NCBI GenBank assembly: GCA_011316305.1
Contig: SAUG01000061.1
Coordinates: 124,001-188,000 of the forward strand
Direction of reading: 5' to 3'
Source of the DNA: Rusavskia elegans
Lineage: Eukaryota; Ascomycota; Lecanoromycetes; Teloschistales; Teloschistaceae
DNA: 64,000 nucleotides
The translations under genes were made by a program, and so were the position numbers. The notes under the pieces are model-generated. The model was not told the DNA's origin, did no database searches, and saw only the letters and a list, made by a program, of their open reading frames with translations. Below are positions 1 through 10,732 of the stretch, piece by piece; position 1 is the stretch's first letter, and every line of letters starts with the position of its first letter.

Positions 1-507
1 GGCGAAGTGTGCAAGAAGACGGAAGACGACGTATTTCAAGACGGCAAAGGGAAATGGGGAATGGAAGAGGGTAGTCGGAAGGTGACCAACTCCTTCGGGA
101 TGGTTGTGATTGCTGATGAGGATGAGGATGAGTAAAAGGCTGATTTGTGGACTTGTGGATGAGAGAAGAAAGCCAATAAACGAAAGGATGGGAGATTTGC
201 ACAGGCGCTTTTTTGCAGCATTTTCAAGGCCGAGATGATACCCCGGCGTTTACACATGGTTGAAGTATGATTGTATGTCTTATGAGCGAAACATATTCGA
301 GAGAGAGAGAGAAAGCCAATCCAAGTCACTTTAGTAGCTCCATGAATATATAATCGTGACTCGTCAATATTCTTTGCTGGTCGCACGACATGACACCGTA
401 CACCGCCTCCAGGGACCGAAGTAGATGGCCGACCAGAAACTGCTTCACGCTGCAAAGTACACAGCACAATCGAATAGGGGTCAAGAGAGGAGTATCATCA
501 TTCCTAT

Positions 508-625
508 ATTACAATCCTCCTCCCTCCCCCCTCTTCCCCATTACCTTCGCTTCCCCTTCCCCTCCCTCTATCCCTCTCTCCATTTCCTCTCCCTCTCCCT
601 CCCTTTTCCCCTCCTGGGGGCGTAG
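508..625. repeat. Pyrimidine-rich low-complexity tract
   Basis: The plus strand is an almost uninterrupted run of C and T (CCT/CCCT/TTCC units). It codes for nothing recognisable. Such tracts are common in fungal promoters and 5' UTRs, but no start codon of a supported gene follows it. Confidence 0.6.
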
Positions 626-1286
626 TTGGGGGAGGAGGTGATGAGGGAGAGCGTAAGGTGGAGAGGTCATTGAGGCAGTTTAGGGGCCGAACACATCGAG
701 GGGTTTGAAGGTAGGGAGAGGAGGATGTCAAAGGTTGTGGGGGCTTTGGTAGGGAGGGGGGTTTATTAGATGGAATGGGGTGGGATAGGGTGGAGTAGAG
801 GATACCAGGGGGGAAGGGGAGGACTTACGTTTATTTTCTTCGGGTTGGGAAGGGGCGTCGTGGTGTGTGTATTAAGACAGGGTTCGAAGGGTATAGCATA
901 GTCTGATTACGATGCAAGATAGTAGCTCGTAGTATGATCAGGCCCCCTTCGAACAGGCCCTCTCTTGATGGTTGGCACTAGATTTAGGAATGCAGAGATA
1001 GAAGCATGCAACGATCGATAAAGTATGCACTGGATGGATCCCCCAAAAAGCGAAAAACTTAGGAGAGGTCGATCGAGGATCTCCTTTCCTTTCAGGCACG
1101 ATACTCGCAAGAGATGATTACTAACGTGGACATGAAGGATTTGGGGATGCGGAGAGAAGAACGGGGTATTATAAGTGAAGGTGACCGACCGTACTTACGA
1201 ATTTCGACTGGTCCAGACGAACGATCCTTCAAGGAAGCAGAAAGCAAGGCTCTTGACTAGACGTGACTTTGAATACCGTATTATTC

Positions 1287-1467
1287 GGCACATAAGGTGC
1301 TTGCCCTTATAAGGGAATTGATCGTGTGGCCCGTTTTTAAATCATTATCTTATAAGCAAGTTAAAACTTGGAACACCGCAATATAATCCCTATCGAGGGA
1401 GAAAATCCTTAAAACCCGTATCTTATATGCAAACCTCTCTTTTAGGCGGGAGGTTGTCTTATGCGCC
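1287..1467. repeat. Possible MITE-like inverted-repeat element
   Basis: The ends GGCACATAAG (1287-1296) and CTTATGCGCC (1458-1467) are inverted copies matching at 9 of 10 positions. They flank an AT-richer stretch with a smaller internal hairpin built on CTTATAAG. I see no clear target-site duplication and no coding capacity. A chance short inverted repeat is a real alternative. Confidence 0.25.
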
Positions 1468-1866
1468 AGATTTTACGGTAGGAGAAACTGCATGCTTACC
1501 TTCCTTACCTGGGTGCAATCTCGTATGCGGTTGAAGACGCCATAAGGGTAATAAGATTGGGATCATCACATGGGCAAGCCGTCTTCACTTCCTATTCAAG
1601 AATCGAACTTTTCAGCCTTCAGCGCTGTTTCTAGCCCGTAGATGTGTCTTCGCGCTGTATCCCAGCACTTGGTCAAGCGTACAATAGCAAAAAGTTGTCC
1701 TCCCTGTTATTCTTCGTGTCTAGTAGCCATTTCATGGCATCCTGGCAGGAAGCAAATGCAAATCAGATCATCCGACAACTCCTCTAACTTTGAAAGCTCG
1801 TAACCAGCATGAATGCAAGATGCTGACGGCCACCAAGATGCGAGATCATCATGAGCTTTTCTCCCT

Positions 1867-3282
1867 CTAGTCGTACTGAAAAAGCACACTTATGCTCTCC
1901 CCATGATGCACTCGGCGAATTGCCTATAGGCACTTTTATCAGCTACTGGACACCGCACCATGCTTGGAGAACCGAACCTCTGCAAAGATGTGTCCAACTT
2001 CCAACACCTCCAGTTTGGGGCATCTCTTCTTGTGTTCCTCCTGCGGGACACTGTTGGTCACAACAACTTTGTCCAAGGCACTGGCATTGATTCTATCAAT
2101 CGCTTCTCCGCTAAGCACCCCGTGGGTCAAAAGAGCGTAGACCTTGGTGGCACCTTGCTTCTTCAGCAGCTTCGCTGCTCGTGTGATCGTGTTCGACGTA
2201 TCCGCCAGATCATCCACCAATATTGCAGTCCGACCTGCAACATCTCCTACCAGCATCATTGACGCGTTCTGGCGGTCCGTAATTTTGGTAGGACGTCGCT
2301 CCTTGTGGATCAATGCAAATGGCATCCCCAAGCCATCTGCAATCGCAGTCGCGCGTTTAGCGCCACCGGCGTCCGGACTGACGATGATGGCTTGCTGATA
2401 ATTTGGTATCTCATCGCGGATGTACTTCTTCAGCAGCGGACGGCCGTAAAGGTTGTCGACGGGGATGTCGAAGAAACCCTGGTATTGCGGGTCGTGCAGG
2501 TCCATGGTGATGACATGGTCTGCGCCTGCGCAAGTCAAGAGATCCGCGACCAATGTTCCGGCTTGCGCAACCCATACCTTGTATCCTGGGCGTGGTTGGA
2601 ATTGGGCGTCCTTGGACGACGTTGCATACGAATTCTCGTCATGGTGGCCGCTGCCATTGGCAATAGTGGAGGACGAGCCATTGCAGTGGCGTGTGGATGT
2701 ATTGGACATATGAGAATCAAGGGTATCGCTTCGCTTTGGGGGGCCATATTTGTAGTTGGAAAATCGTCCATTCTGTTGATTGTGAGGGTCGACAATGGCA
2801 TCGTCCACCTGTAATTTCTCCAAACCTTTGTGCAGCCCATTCACACCGTTGTTCAGCCCAGCCGAGGGAATGTGGTCCGGGTGGGGCGTTTGGGGTTTAC
2901 TCTCGAACGAGTAGGAGAAATCGGGCTTGTTGTAACAATTGGAAGCCTTGGACAAAGGAGCACCAGTCTTGTTGTAGGGGATGTCGCTTTGGCGAGAATA
3001 GGGGAACAGCGGGAGAATGGCGGTGACCTTTCGGGCCGAAGCCGTCTTGCAGGCGGAGATGGCGATGAGGAGCTCGACCAGGTGGTCATTGACACTCCCT
3101 CCGCTCGACTGAAGGATGTAGACGTCTTTGCCCCGGACGGACTCGTTGATCTCGACTCGAGTTTCGCCGACGGAAAACTTTGACAGGAGAACATTGCCGG
3201 TTGGGATCTGGAGGTGGTCACAAATTGTCGAGTTGAGCTGAGGATGGGAGCTTCCCCCCAGTACCACGATATTGCGAACCAT
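1867..3282 (-). CDS. Ribose-phosphate pyrophosphokinase (PRPP synthetase)
   Basis: Makes 5-phosphoribosyl-1-diphosphate from ribose-5-phosphate and ATP, feeding purine, pyrimidine, His, Trp and NAD synthesis in the cytosol. Two exons, 1978-3282 and 1867-1923, give 453 residues. The N-terminus (VRNIVVLGGSSHP), the DLHDPQYQGFF segment and the PRPP loop VDDLADTSNTI are diagnostic. Residues about 115-235 are a low-complexity Asn/Ser/His-rich insert splitting the N-terminal domain, as in the regulatory Prs1/Prs5-type subunits of yeasts. The last exon encodes AIRRVHHGESISVLFQYD, the conserved family end. It is reached through a 54-nt intron with an unusual GTTCGG donor, a CTGAT branch site and a TATAG acceptor. 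Without that splice the protein ends in 12 unrelated residues. It lies in tandem with COG8. Which paralogue it is cannot be fixed from one gene. Confidence 0.93.
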
Positions 3283-3710
3283 GGCGGCAATCAGGTATCG
3301 AGGTTCGAGGGTATCTGAATGACTTCCCCCAAAAGGTCGCGTGGGAGCAAGTGGGAAATTGTGGGAGGTTGTGCGGTAAGGTGGGAGGATAGAGAAGGGG
3401 AACCGAACGCGATGAAAGGTTTGCGGTCAAAGGAGCATGATGTTTGTCTGTGGATTGTCAATTGGTGGGTTGCTCCAACGTGTGGGGGTCAGCATCTTGA
3501 TGGCGAACAAATGAGGTGGATCGCAAGGGTTTTGTAAGTTTGTCAGATCCGGAATTGATGTGTGTGACTGGAGAAAAGCACCGAAAATTGTCGCTACCAG
3601 ACGTTAGAAGAGAAAGCACGTCACTCGTCTTGGCACCCTTGCCGCTTCGGGATGCTGAGCCTCACCGCCAGAGGTAAAAGGGGTAATAGGGGATGAAGTG
3701 ACATGGACGG
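3283..3710. other. COG8-PRPP synthetase intergenic region
   Basis: Both neighbours run leftward, so this 428-bp stretch holds the COG8 3' end and the PRPP synthetase promoter. I see no TATA box or other motif I would defend. The small open frames in it are not convincing. Confidence 0.5.
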
Positions 3711-5192
3711 TCATGATCCTGATTTGACACGGAGGCTACCTCCTCTATCTGCTCCCTTACCACCGCCAACTCCGTTCGCTAATGCTTCGAGTCTACCAGC
3801 CAGCTCCCGATGCTTCTTCATCACCTCCACCCACTCCTCTTCCCTTGACTCATCGTCCTCGGAGCTATCCGATGCTTCTACTGTATCCGGGCTGAGCATA
3901 GGAACCATGAGACTAAAGTCACCTCCTAGCCTCCCCAAACTTCCTGCGCAGTAGAGAATTTGTGTAAACAAGCTCTCTTTGGACGTCTTGTCCTGCACAT
4001 TGGGGAGGTATTGTTTTAAAGTATCGAACAATAAGTCTGTGAGATGGGAAGGAAAGGTCGCCAAGGCCGACGGTGAAGCTGTCGATGCATCCTGTGTAGG
4101 CTTCTGCTGGGCAGTGGGTTGAAGACCCGATGTTTTGAACGGTGACTTGATCTCGGTGGCCGGGGGATCATCTGTCGAGGCAGGGAAGATGCTTTTGTAC
4201 ACGGAGATGATCACAAACGACTGCTCTCGGAAGATCTCAATGTACTTCTTGAGGTAACGTTCACTCTGTTGCCCGCCCTGATAGGCGCTGCCATTGACTT
4301 TCCCTCCTCCTGCAGATCTCGGGACATTCCTCAACCGTGTCTGCGACTCTTGATCCGCAAGCTGTCTCAAGGGTTCGAGGGCTGATAGTGTGTTGACCAG
4401 CGTCGAAAGGCGGCATACGAGGAACAAGTACCCCAGTAAACCTTCTGTGTTCCCGCCCCCGTTCTTTGTAGTCTCAAGGTCAGGGGCTACTCGCCGCAGC
4501 CAGCCTATCGTACGCATGCCGGCTGCAAGCTTGAGATTTTGACCACGCAATGACGCGATCAGGTGTGATGTCAAATCCTGCATCGCAGACTCCGTTTGAG
4601 CGTAGATTGAGTCGACCAAAGGCGAATCCGAGTATAGGAGGTGCAGTCGCTTGATGTGAGAGTACAGATCCAGACCAGTCGCATAATTGGTCACACTCGA
4701 GGCACCCTGAGCAGCGGATGATGAGATGGTGGAGGAGAGGAGGGTTGGGAGGTCGAGGATGTCGGAGAGGCGGTCGGCATTCCTTTCCATCAGCAGCGCT
4801 CGTTTCCGTCGATCCAGCATTTCATTCTCCGTACTCCTGCTGTAGGTGGTGGAGAAAGCAACAGCGCTCTGGTCTAGCTTGGGTATCTGGGTCTGGAGTT
4901 GATTGACCTCTTCCACAAGGAGGGGAAGTGTCTCGTGGAGGGTTGAGAAATGGTCGGCGGAAGCGACGACTGCTGCATTGGATCGGGATGAGAGGGATTG
5001 AATGGACAAGAGGGTCGAATGGGATGATTGAGCTAAGGACTGCGGTTCCTGTGAAGCAAGTGAAGACAACGGTAGGGTGGTAAGACGGCTCAGGTATTTG
5101 CTGACAACTGGATCGGTCGAGCTTGGGACTGGTCGTGGCGATGGAGGGTCATCGAAGTAGGGTGCGAGCAGTTCGTACAGCGGGTCGGCCAT
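3711..5192 (-). CDS. COG8: Conserved oligomeric Golgi complex subunit 8 (Dor1-like)
   Basis: Component of the COG tethering complex (lobe B, COG5-8), which catches intra-Golgi retrograde vesicles on Golgi membranes. The single exon encodes 493 residues, somewhat shorter than the roughly 600 of yeast and human. The N-terminus MADPLYELLAPYF and the Dor1-type helical region follow, including long helices around residues 90-150 and the segment LLYSDSPLVDSIYAQ. The motif QILYCAGSLGRLGGDFSLM near residue 420 is the family's recognisable C-terminal signature. The tail is acidic and then Gly-rich. No introns are needed. It is divergent from the mitochondrial seryl-tRNA synthetase gene across only 151 bp. 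The other lobe-B subunit COG7 lies 55 kb away in the same window. Confidence 0.92.
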   Translation of the reverse strand: MADPLYELLAPYFDDPPSPRPVPSSTDPVVSKYLSRLTTLPLSSLASQEPQSLAQSSHSTLLSIQSLSSRSNAAVVASADHFSTLHETLPLLVEEVNQLQTQIPKLDQSAVAFSTTYSRSTENEMLDRRKRALLMERNADRLSDILDLPTLLSSTISSSAAQGASSVTNYATGLDLYSHIKRLHLLYSDSPLVDSIYAQTESAMQDLTSHLIASLRGQNLKLAAGMRTIGWLRRVAPDLETTKNGGGNTEGLLGYLFLVCRLSTLVNTLSALEPLRQLADQESQTRLRNVPRSAGGGKVNGSAYQGGQQSERYLKKYIEIFREQSFVIISVYKSIFPASTDDPPATEIKSPFKTSGLQPTAQQKPTQDASTASPSALATFPSHLTDLLFDTLKQYLPNVQDKTSKESLFTQILYCAGSLGRLGGDFSLMVPMLSPDTVEASDSSEDDESREEEWVEVMKKHRELAGRLEALANGVGGGKGADRGGSLRVKSGS

Positions 5193-5343
5193 GGTAATTG
5201 ATCGCTGAGCAAGCTGTGCCGGAACGTAGATGTCATGTCCGGTGGAAGTGACGGAGAGAGAGACGGGGATAGAGAGGTGATTACGTAAGCTGGGAGAGAG
5301 CCCATTCTGCCGTCTTGGATTTCACTCTTCCTTTTAAACGCAG
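5193..5343. promoter_or_regulatory. Bidirectional promoter, COG8 / mitochondrial seryl-tRNA synthetase
   Basis: The 151 bp between two divergent start codons must carry both promoters and 5' UTRs. It includes a GA-rich patch (near 5248-5270). I recognise no specific factor site. The assignment rests on gene geometry alone. Confidence 0.6.
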
Positions 5344-6834
5344 ATGATAGCCATCCATGCTGCAGTCCCACGCTTCAAGCCATTCGCTGTTTCTGCGTCA
5401 ATCGTACGAAGAAGCTCCAGTCATGTCAATGCTGCGCCAAAAAGACCTTCGATAGCGCCCAAGCTTTCCATTGACATCAAACACATCCGCCAAAATCCCA
5501 ACCTTTACACCAAGACTTGCGTTGACCGTAACTACTTAACTCAAAAGGACAGCCCACAACGCATCATAGAATTGTTCAATGCCTGGAAGCAGTTACAGGT
5601 CGATGCCCGAGACGTACGCCGGCAGAACAATGACATCCAGGATAGGCTTGCATCTCTCAGAAGACGAGAGGCCGGCACCACTGTCGATGAACAAGATCAC
5701 TTATTGCTCCAAGCCGAGACCCTCAAACCCACCTTGACTCGGATTTTTTCAACGGAGGCAGAACTCGATGACGAAATCGAGCGCCTGGCCGCCGAGCTTC
5801 CCAACCTCACGAGTGAAGAAACCCCCATAGGAGGGGAGCCACGACTGCTTGGCTATATTAATGAGCGACCGGAAATCTCTGCACCAGTGGATCATGTCGA
5901 CATTGGCAAGCACCTCGATCTTCTCGACTTTGCTGCTGCCTCCAACACCAGTGGTTGGGGCTGGTACTTTCTCAAGAATGAAGGCGCTCTCCTGGAACAA
6001 GCCCTGATCCAGTATGCCCTCAGTGTGGCTACCAGGCATGGCTTTTCCGTAGTCTCGCCACCTTCCATGGTATACTCCCACATCGCCTCGGCTTGCGGAT
6101 TCCAACCTCGAGACCAGGGTGGAGAGCAGCAATCGTACATGATATCTCAACCTGAGAAACCGAGTCCATCCGAGTCCGAACACGAAGGAAAGCCCCAGAT
6201 GACGTTGGCTGGAACAGCCGAGATTCCTTTTGCCGGCATGAAAGCCAACACGAAAATGGAAGAAACGGAATTGCCGCTACAAATCGTCGGGGCCAGCCGT
6301 TGTTACCGAGCCGAAGCTGGGGCGAGAGGAATCGATACCAAAGGCCTCTACCGTGTTCATGAGTTCACCAAAGTCGAGATGTTCTCTTGGATAACCAAGG
6401 GGAAAGAGGTGGCTGCGTTCGAGTCAATGCTGGCTGTACAGAAGGAAATCCTCCAGAGCTTGTGTCTTCACTGTCGGATCCTGGAAATGCCATCAACCGA
6501 TCTAGGAGCCAGCGCCTCCCGGAAAGTCGACGTCGAGGCTTTCTTTCCCTCGCGGCGAGCCAAAGACGACGGCTATGGTGAAGTGACCTCGGCATCCATC
6601 TGCACAGACTACCAGACCAGGAGGTTGAACACTCGCCTCAAGCTGACGTCGCCCGGGCAGACAAAGACCGACTTCCCTTACACCGTCAACGGGACAGCTT
6701 TGGCAGTCCCGAGGGTCCTCGCTGCCCTACTGGAGAACGGATGGGATGAAGAACAGAGGGCTGTGAGAATACCAAAAGTACTTCACGATTGGATGCATGG
6801 AATCAGGACCATCAAGAAAAAGCCTGATCGCTGA
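5344..6834 (+). CDS. Seryl-tRNA synthetase, mitochondrial
   Basis: Class II aminoacyl-tRNA synthetase charging mitochondrial tRNA-Ser; 496 residues in one exon. The first 40 or so residues are rich in Arg, Ser and Ala with almost no acidic residues, as in a mitochondrial presequence. Residues about 45-155 form the N-terminal coiled-coil arm that recognises tRNA-Ser. Motif 2 is clear (CYRAEAGARG, then YRVHEFTKVEMF, about residues 318-345), and motif 3 follows (VNGTALAVPRVLAALLENG, near 447). Motif 1 lies before SYMISQPE. A Ser/Glu/Lys-rich insert sits between about 270 and 285. The mitochondrial assignment rests on the presequence and on divergence from the cytosolic type. It is divergent from COG8 and convergent with the AsaB-like gene (91 bp between stops). 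Confidence 0.93.
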   Translation: MIAIHAAVPRFKPFAVSASIVRRSSSHVNAAPKRPSIAPKLSIDIKHIRQNPNLYTKTCVDRNYLTQKDSPQRIIELFNAWKQLQVDARDVRRQNNDIQDRLASLRRREAGTTVDEQDHLLLQAETLKPTLTRIFSTEAELDDEIERLAAELPNLTSEETPIGGEPRLLGYINERPEISAPVDHVDIGKHLDLLDFAAASNTSGWGWYFLKNEGALLEQALIQYALSVATRHGFSVVSPPSMVYSHIASACGFQPRDQGGEQQSYMISQPEKPSPSESEHEGKPQMTLAGTAEIPFAGMKANTKMEETELPLQIVGASRCYRAEAGARGIDTKGLYRVHEFTKVEMFSWITKGKEVAAFESMLAVQKEILQSLCLHCRILEMPSTDLGASASRKVDVEAFFPSRRAKDDGYGEVTSASICTDYQTRRLNTRLKLTSPGQTKTDFPYTVNGTALAVPRVLAALLENGWDEEQRAVRIPKVLHDWMHGIRTIKKKPDR

Positions 6835-6925
6835 ATCATTCCTTTACAACAGAAACACATAAATCGCCTCATGCCTAAATTCCAATCGCTCTTGAAGCCG
6901 CAAGAACCACATCAATCGACCCCCC

Positions 6926-7801
6926 TCACCCGAAAATCAACGCTCGCACCTCAATACTCTCCCTCCCAGCCCCCTCCTCGCTCCTCGGATCCACAAATGC
7001 ACTATGCGGCACCCTCGCCCCTCCCTTGGTATCAAAACACTGCAACAACAACCTTTCCTTTTCCTCCATCCCACTCCAATACCACCACCGCTGCCCCTCC
7101 GTATACTTCACCGCCGCCGTCTCCCCCGTCCGATCCGGGTACCGATGTTCAATCCCCACCATCGCCTCATCCGGCACACTCGTACTATCCGCAAACGCTA
7201 GCGGATGAGCCACAATAGGCGGATTCAACGGCCTCCAAACATTGATGATGCGATACCGTCCTTTGAGCGCTTCCTCCGCCTCCGACTCCGGAAGATGAAA
7301 CCGCACTCTTTGCGCAGCGGACACGGTGGTTTGATCGATATGCACTCTATTCACCGGCGCCCTCTTCGCTCCCGGCGTGGCGAGCCGAATCGTGTGATCG
7401 AATAACAACACCTTCTTCGCGCCCGTCTCTTTCAATAAGAGTTCCTCGACCTCAGGGTAGTAAACCCGCTTTATAGCCTCGTCGTCTTCGAAGGTCGCTC
7501 TGTTTGCTGTGCTTTGAATGTTCTGGATGGCGGCGAAAGCATGGGTGTTGATGTTGAAGTCTGCTTCTTGGCCTCGGATGTCGTTGATTGTGACGGCTTG
7601 TTCTGTGTCGCTGTAATTCCGTTGTGGGTGGCCTGGCGGGGGTTGTTCGACGTAGTTGAAAGGTTTGGTGGCATCGGAGGGAGGCTGGTAGAAGTTTAGG
7701 GTCGCGGTGACGGGGCCGCGTGGAATCTTGATGCTGTGGTGGGGTGTGATGGTTGAGGGAGCGGTGTTGATGGTGGTGGTGGTTTGCGTCTGAGTTGTCA
7801 T
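6926..7801 (-). CDS. AsaB/CmcJ-type non-heme oxygenase
   Basis: 291 residues, one exon. It belongs to the fungal family related to bacterial CmcJ (cephem 7-alpha hydroxylation/methoxylation) and Aspergillus AsaB, generally annotated as hydroxylase/desaturase. Recognisable blocks are HTIRLATPGAKRAPVNRVHIDQT, then YRIINVWRPLNPPIVAHPLA, ending with the GGARVPHSAFVDPR and IEVRALIF blocks. Candidate iron and cosubstrate ligands are His154, Asp156, His266 and Arg286, matching a 2-His-1-carboxylate Fe(II)/2-oxoglutarate layout. The N-terminus is Thr/Gln-rich and may be disordered. Family members often act in secondary metabolism, but no polyketide synthase, NRPS or other cluster gene is beside it, so the substrate is unknown. 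Confidence 0.85.
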   Translation of the reverse strand: MTTQTQTTTTINTAPSTITPHHSIKIPRGPVTATLNFYQPPSDATKPFNYVEQPPPGHPQRNYSDTEQAVTINDIRGQEADFNINTHAFAAIQNIQSTANRATFEDDEAIKRVYYPEVEELLLKETGAKKVLLFDHTIRLATPGAKRAPVNRVHIDQTTVSAAQRVRFHLPESEAEEALKGRYRIINVWRPLNPPIVAHPLAFADSTSVPDEAMVGIEHRYPDRTGETAAVKYTEGQRWWYWSGMEEKERLLLQCFDTKGGARVPHSAFVDPRSEEGAGRESIEVRALIFG

Positions 7802-8400
7802 TCTGATAATCGTATAGGAGCTGTGTGATGGCAGTAATGTAGTGAAAGATAAGGGCTCTGTGTGAAAGGCAACTGTGTTGTATTGACGTTATATGATATC
7901 CTCTCAACTCAATAGTAGAGTGGAAGTAATTCAACGAGAATGCTCATCGCCACTGTTATATAGAGTTCTATATTTCGTGATCATTCTCTGATTAATCACC
8001 CAATGTTTTGTAATCGTCCCCTCTCGTCACCCAAGACAGCAATCCACGTCATCGAGCGTCTAGACGGGGATTAGAAATCGCCTCGGTTTAAGGGGATCAC
8101 GCCATCGAGCATCCAGATGAGCCAAGATAAGATATGAATGTGACACTATGGTAGAGAACATTATTATTCTCCACGAAATGTTCTCCATGTCTCTTATCGT
8201 ATGTACATTATCGAGAGCCCTCCGGATATGTTGTTTTCTTCCTCAACGCCAGCGCTAATGCGAATAATGCTCATAGCTCATGAAATGAATCCACGCACGC
8301 CCCTGTCGTCTGCAATCCTTGGGTATAATTTTCCGCCTCTTTGAGCGCCTGATAATGCCCTGGACTCCCTTATGCAATGCTCCCTTGAAATGCCGGTATT
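7802..8400. other. Intergenic region
   Basis: 599 bp between the AsaB-like gene start and the GH72 stop codon, both leftward genes. It contains the AsaB-like promoter and the GH72 3' UTR. I see no RNA gene, repeat or convincing small protein. Confidence 0.5.
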
Positions 8401-9922
8401 TTACAGCCACACCACAAACCCCAGCAGGACTCCCAGCAATCCCAAACACATACCCGTCACCTCTTTCCCACCCGCGGTCGTCCCACCTCCTGTCGGTGAC
8501 ACCGATGGCCGAGAGGCAGATCCCGTCGACTTGGACGTAGCACCCGATGCGGTGGCGGCGCTGTCCAGTGTCTGGCCCACACTGGGCAAGGCTGCGTTGC
8601 CATTGACGATCCAACCTCCTGCCGTGGAAGTTGGGCAAGCAGGTGGTGAGATGCTTGTGGAAGCGGAATAGTCCGAGAGTTTGACGCCCGTTGGGCTCAG
8701 TGTGGCCCATTGACTCCTCAGATTGCCGTAATCCGGTGAGACTGTCATCGGTGTACCGGAACGCGGAAACCCGTCCAACGCAGCCGTTGAAACCATCGGA
8801 TCGACCTTTGGTCCGTAACTGATGAGGCCATAATCATTCTCTTCCTGTATCCACTCATAGACAATCGTCCCGGACCATGTATCCGCCATCTCTGGGCCCA
8901 AGATAGCCGCTTGATCGCTGAATAACCGGGGTCTTGAAACTCTGCAGCCCGTTTCTGAGACGAAGAGGGGAATGTTGTAACCTGTCGCATTCTTCTGAAG
9001 CTCCGAGTAGCCGGACCCATCATAGCTAGAGTCGCCGCACCATTCGTAGACGTTGAGGGAATAGAACTCTGCACGTTCGGCATCGTTGTCGCCGCAGGAG
9101 AGGTAATTCTGGAGCATGGGGCGAAGGCCAGGAACATCGGCTGGCGGGTGTTAGATACTGCGTTGTAGAATGTGGGAAGGGGAAACGCACCTGCAGAGTA
9201 TCCGATGGGAATCTTTCGATAACTCTTCGAGTCACGATAGGCTTTCATGTCGCGGACAGCGGCCTTGACATATGGTGCCGCATTAGACACCTCGGCTGAA
9301 TTGCTGTCAGCAACGGCTTGTGGGCTGGTGGACAACCAATTACCAGTAGTCAGGACCTCATTGCCAACAAAGAACAGAGCAGTGTTGTCGTACTTCTGGA
9401 ACTCGTCCATGATGGCGGAGAAAGCCGCTAGCTGGGATTGATTCCAGGCGGGAGAATCCTGTAGAATGGCTAATCAGCTGAGGTGTCCGTGTAGTCAGTA
9501 GTTGGAAAGATACCGGTCGTATTTGCGTAGGAAAGTCGTCCAGATCGACGAAGAGGTAGATTCCCGCATCCGCAAAGGCCGCCATGCATCCTTGGTGGTC
9601 GCCAGCAGGATCGACGTGGTAGACCCGAATGGCGTTGGCGCCCAGGTCTTGCATTTGCCTCGCATCGCGTTTGCACTGGTCGGTGTCGACGAGAGGATCA
9701 GTAGGGACTAATTGATAGGCAATGCCTGACGATACGATGAAGGGTCAGCAAAACGGGCCCATCAGCAGAGAGCAGAAAGATGTTGTTACCTTTGATGTAA
9801 AATTGATCACCATCGGATGTGAAGAACTTGGAGCCTACAGCCGTGATGGTGGGGGTAACCGCGGAGACTTGGGTGACTGAGAGAAGTAGAGCGGCCCAGC
9901 AGGACAAGGCTGGTAGCAACAT
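8401..9922 (-). CDS. GPI-anchored 1,3-beta-glucanosyltransferase (GH72, Gel/Gas family)
   Basis: Cell-wall enzyme that cuts and re-joins beta-1,3-glucan chains at the outer plasma membrane. Five exons (9790-9922, 9514-9725, 9344-9458, 9191-9295, 8401-9140) give 434 residues. I start at MLLPALSCW because it opens a signal peptide ending near VSA; an upstream in-frame ATG at 10009 would bury it. Catalytic glutamates sit in FFVGNEVLTT (acid/base) and PLFVSETGC (nucleophile). Other family marks are KGIAYQL, ANAIRVYHVDP and TWSGTIVYEW. There is no CBM43 (X8) module. A Ser/Thr-rich linker leads to a hydrophobic C-terminus (GMCLGLLGVLLGFVVWL) typical of GPI addition. Introns are 50-64 nt except the third (48 nt, 9296-9343), which has no stop and keeps frame if retained. 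Confidence 0.93.
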
Positions 9923-10727
9923 GACAATCTGGATCTGTGATGCAACCCAGAGGTACGGTCGAAGGTCAATGGCCAGGCTTGAAGTTGGGGTCAAGGAAGT
10001 TGCAGTCAAAGCGAGAGGTGGTCAATGCTGCGGGTGAAAGAGCGGCAATCCCATTCACCATGAGTTCCAAGATTGTTGGACACGGCAAGCGAATGGACAG
10101 TCTCGAGCGACCAGGGTAGAAAGAGAGAAAGAAGTCTGCTTAGGAAAGAATGGGAACAATTGAGTTGTTACTATGATCATGAAGCCTGCAACTGGAAGAG
10201 CTCGTCAAAAGGCTTGGCGGCATGTGAAACTGCCATGCAGGTACCTTGATGCTTAGAGTTTAGCCGCAGCGGATAAGCCTTATCCGATAAGGTACCTTAG
10301 TGGGCTTCTATGGTTTCAAAATCTGGTTGTTTTACAGTATCACGCAAAGATACTGCCTTTAGGCGATAATAATTAGAATATGGTATCTGGATTATAGTAC
10401 CGTTATATACGATAACCGATTTTTATTAGTAACGGTTTTAGGATTCGAAGGGTTACGATATAGTCTAATACCTTTAGCGTTTATATTTTTCGAACGTTCT
10501 TTAACAAGAACCTAGAAACCCTATATCCACTGCCAAGCCCGCTAAACCTCGACGTCGGCAAGAGGCTGATTGAAATCTTATTAACGTCGCAAGAAATCAG
10601 GCTCCAGAATCGAACGATTTACGAGATTTTCACCCGCGGATACCAGGGGCGGCAATTCAAATGGTATAGTGTCGCTGTATAGTAGACGTTCTTTTTCTGG
10701 ACCCTGACGTTTGATATTTAGCGCTAA
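9923..10727. other. GH72 promoter grading into an AT-rich block
   Basis: The first 350 bp or so have normal composition and should hold the GH72 promoter. From about 10,300 the sequence becomes AT-rich and CA-poor, as after RIP. A less altered island (about 10,500-10,680) shows a short open stretch on the plus strand that may be a remnant of an older element. I could not identify it. Confidence 0.45.
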
Positions 10728-10732
10728 GTAAA

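Larger units (their letters stand above)
1..1866. other. Gene-poor left flank
   Basis: I see no convincing coding region here. Short open frames exist on both strands but none has family-like composition or a plausible exon structure. The stretch contains a long pyrimidine-rich tract (about 508-625), GA-rich low-complexity DNA, and a possible small inverted-repeat element at 1287-1467. It lies downstream of the PRPP synthetase gene and probably holds 5' or 3' flanks of a gene outside the window. Confidence 0.5.

Noticed and set aside
36..467. 143-codon minus-strand open frame at the left edge
   Set aside because: Ser-rich composition comes from a simple ATGAGG repeat; no domain, and it is not linked to any exon.
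6926..9922. Secondary-metabolite gene cluster around the AsaB-like gene
   Set aside because: No PKS, NRPS, terpene cyclase, P450 or cluster regulator is nearby; the neighbours are housekeeping and wall genes.
10500..10680. Tc1/mariner transposase fragment
   Set aside because: About 25 readable residues vaguely recall a helix-turn-helix segment; too short to call.
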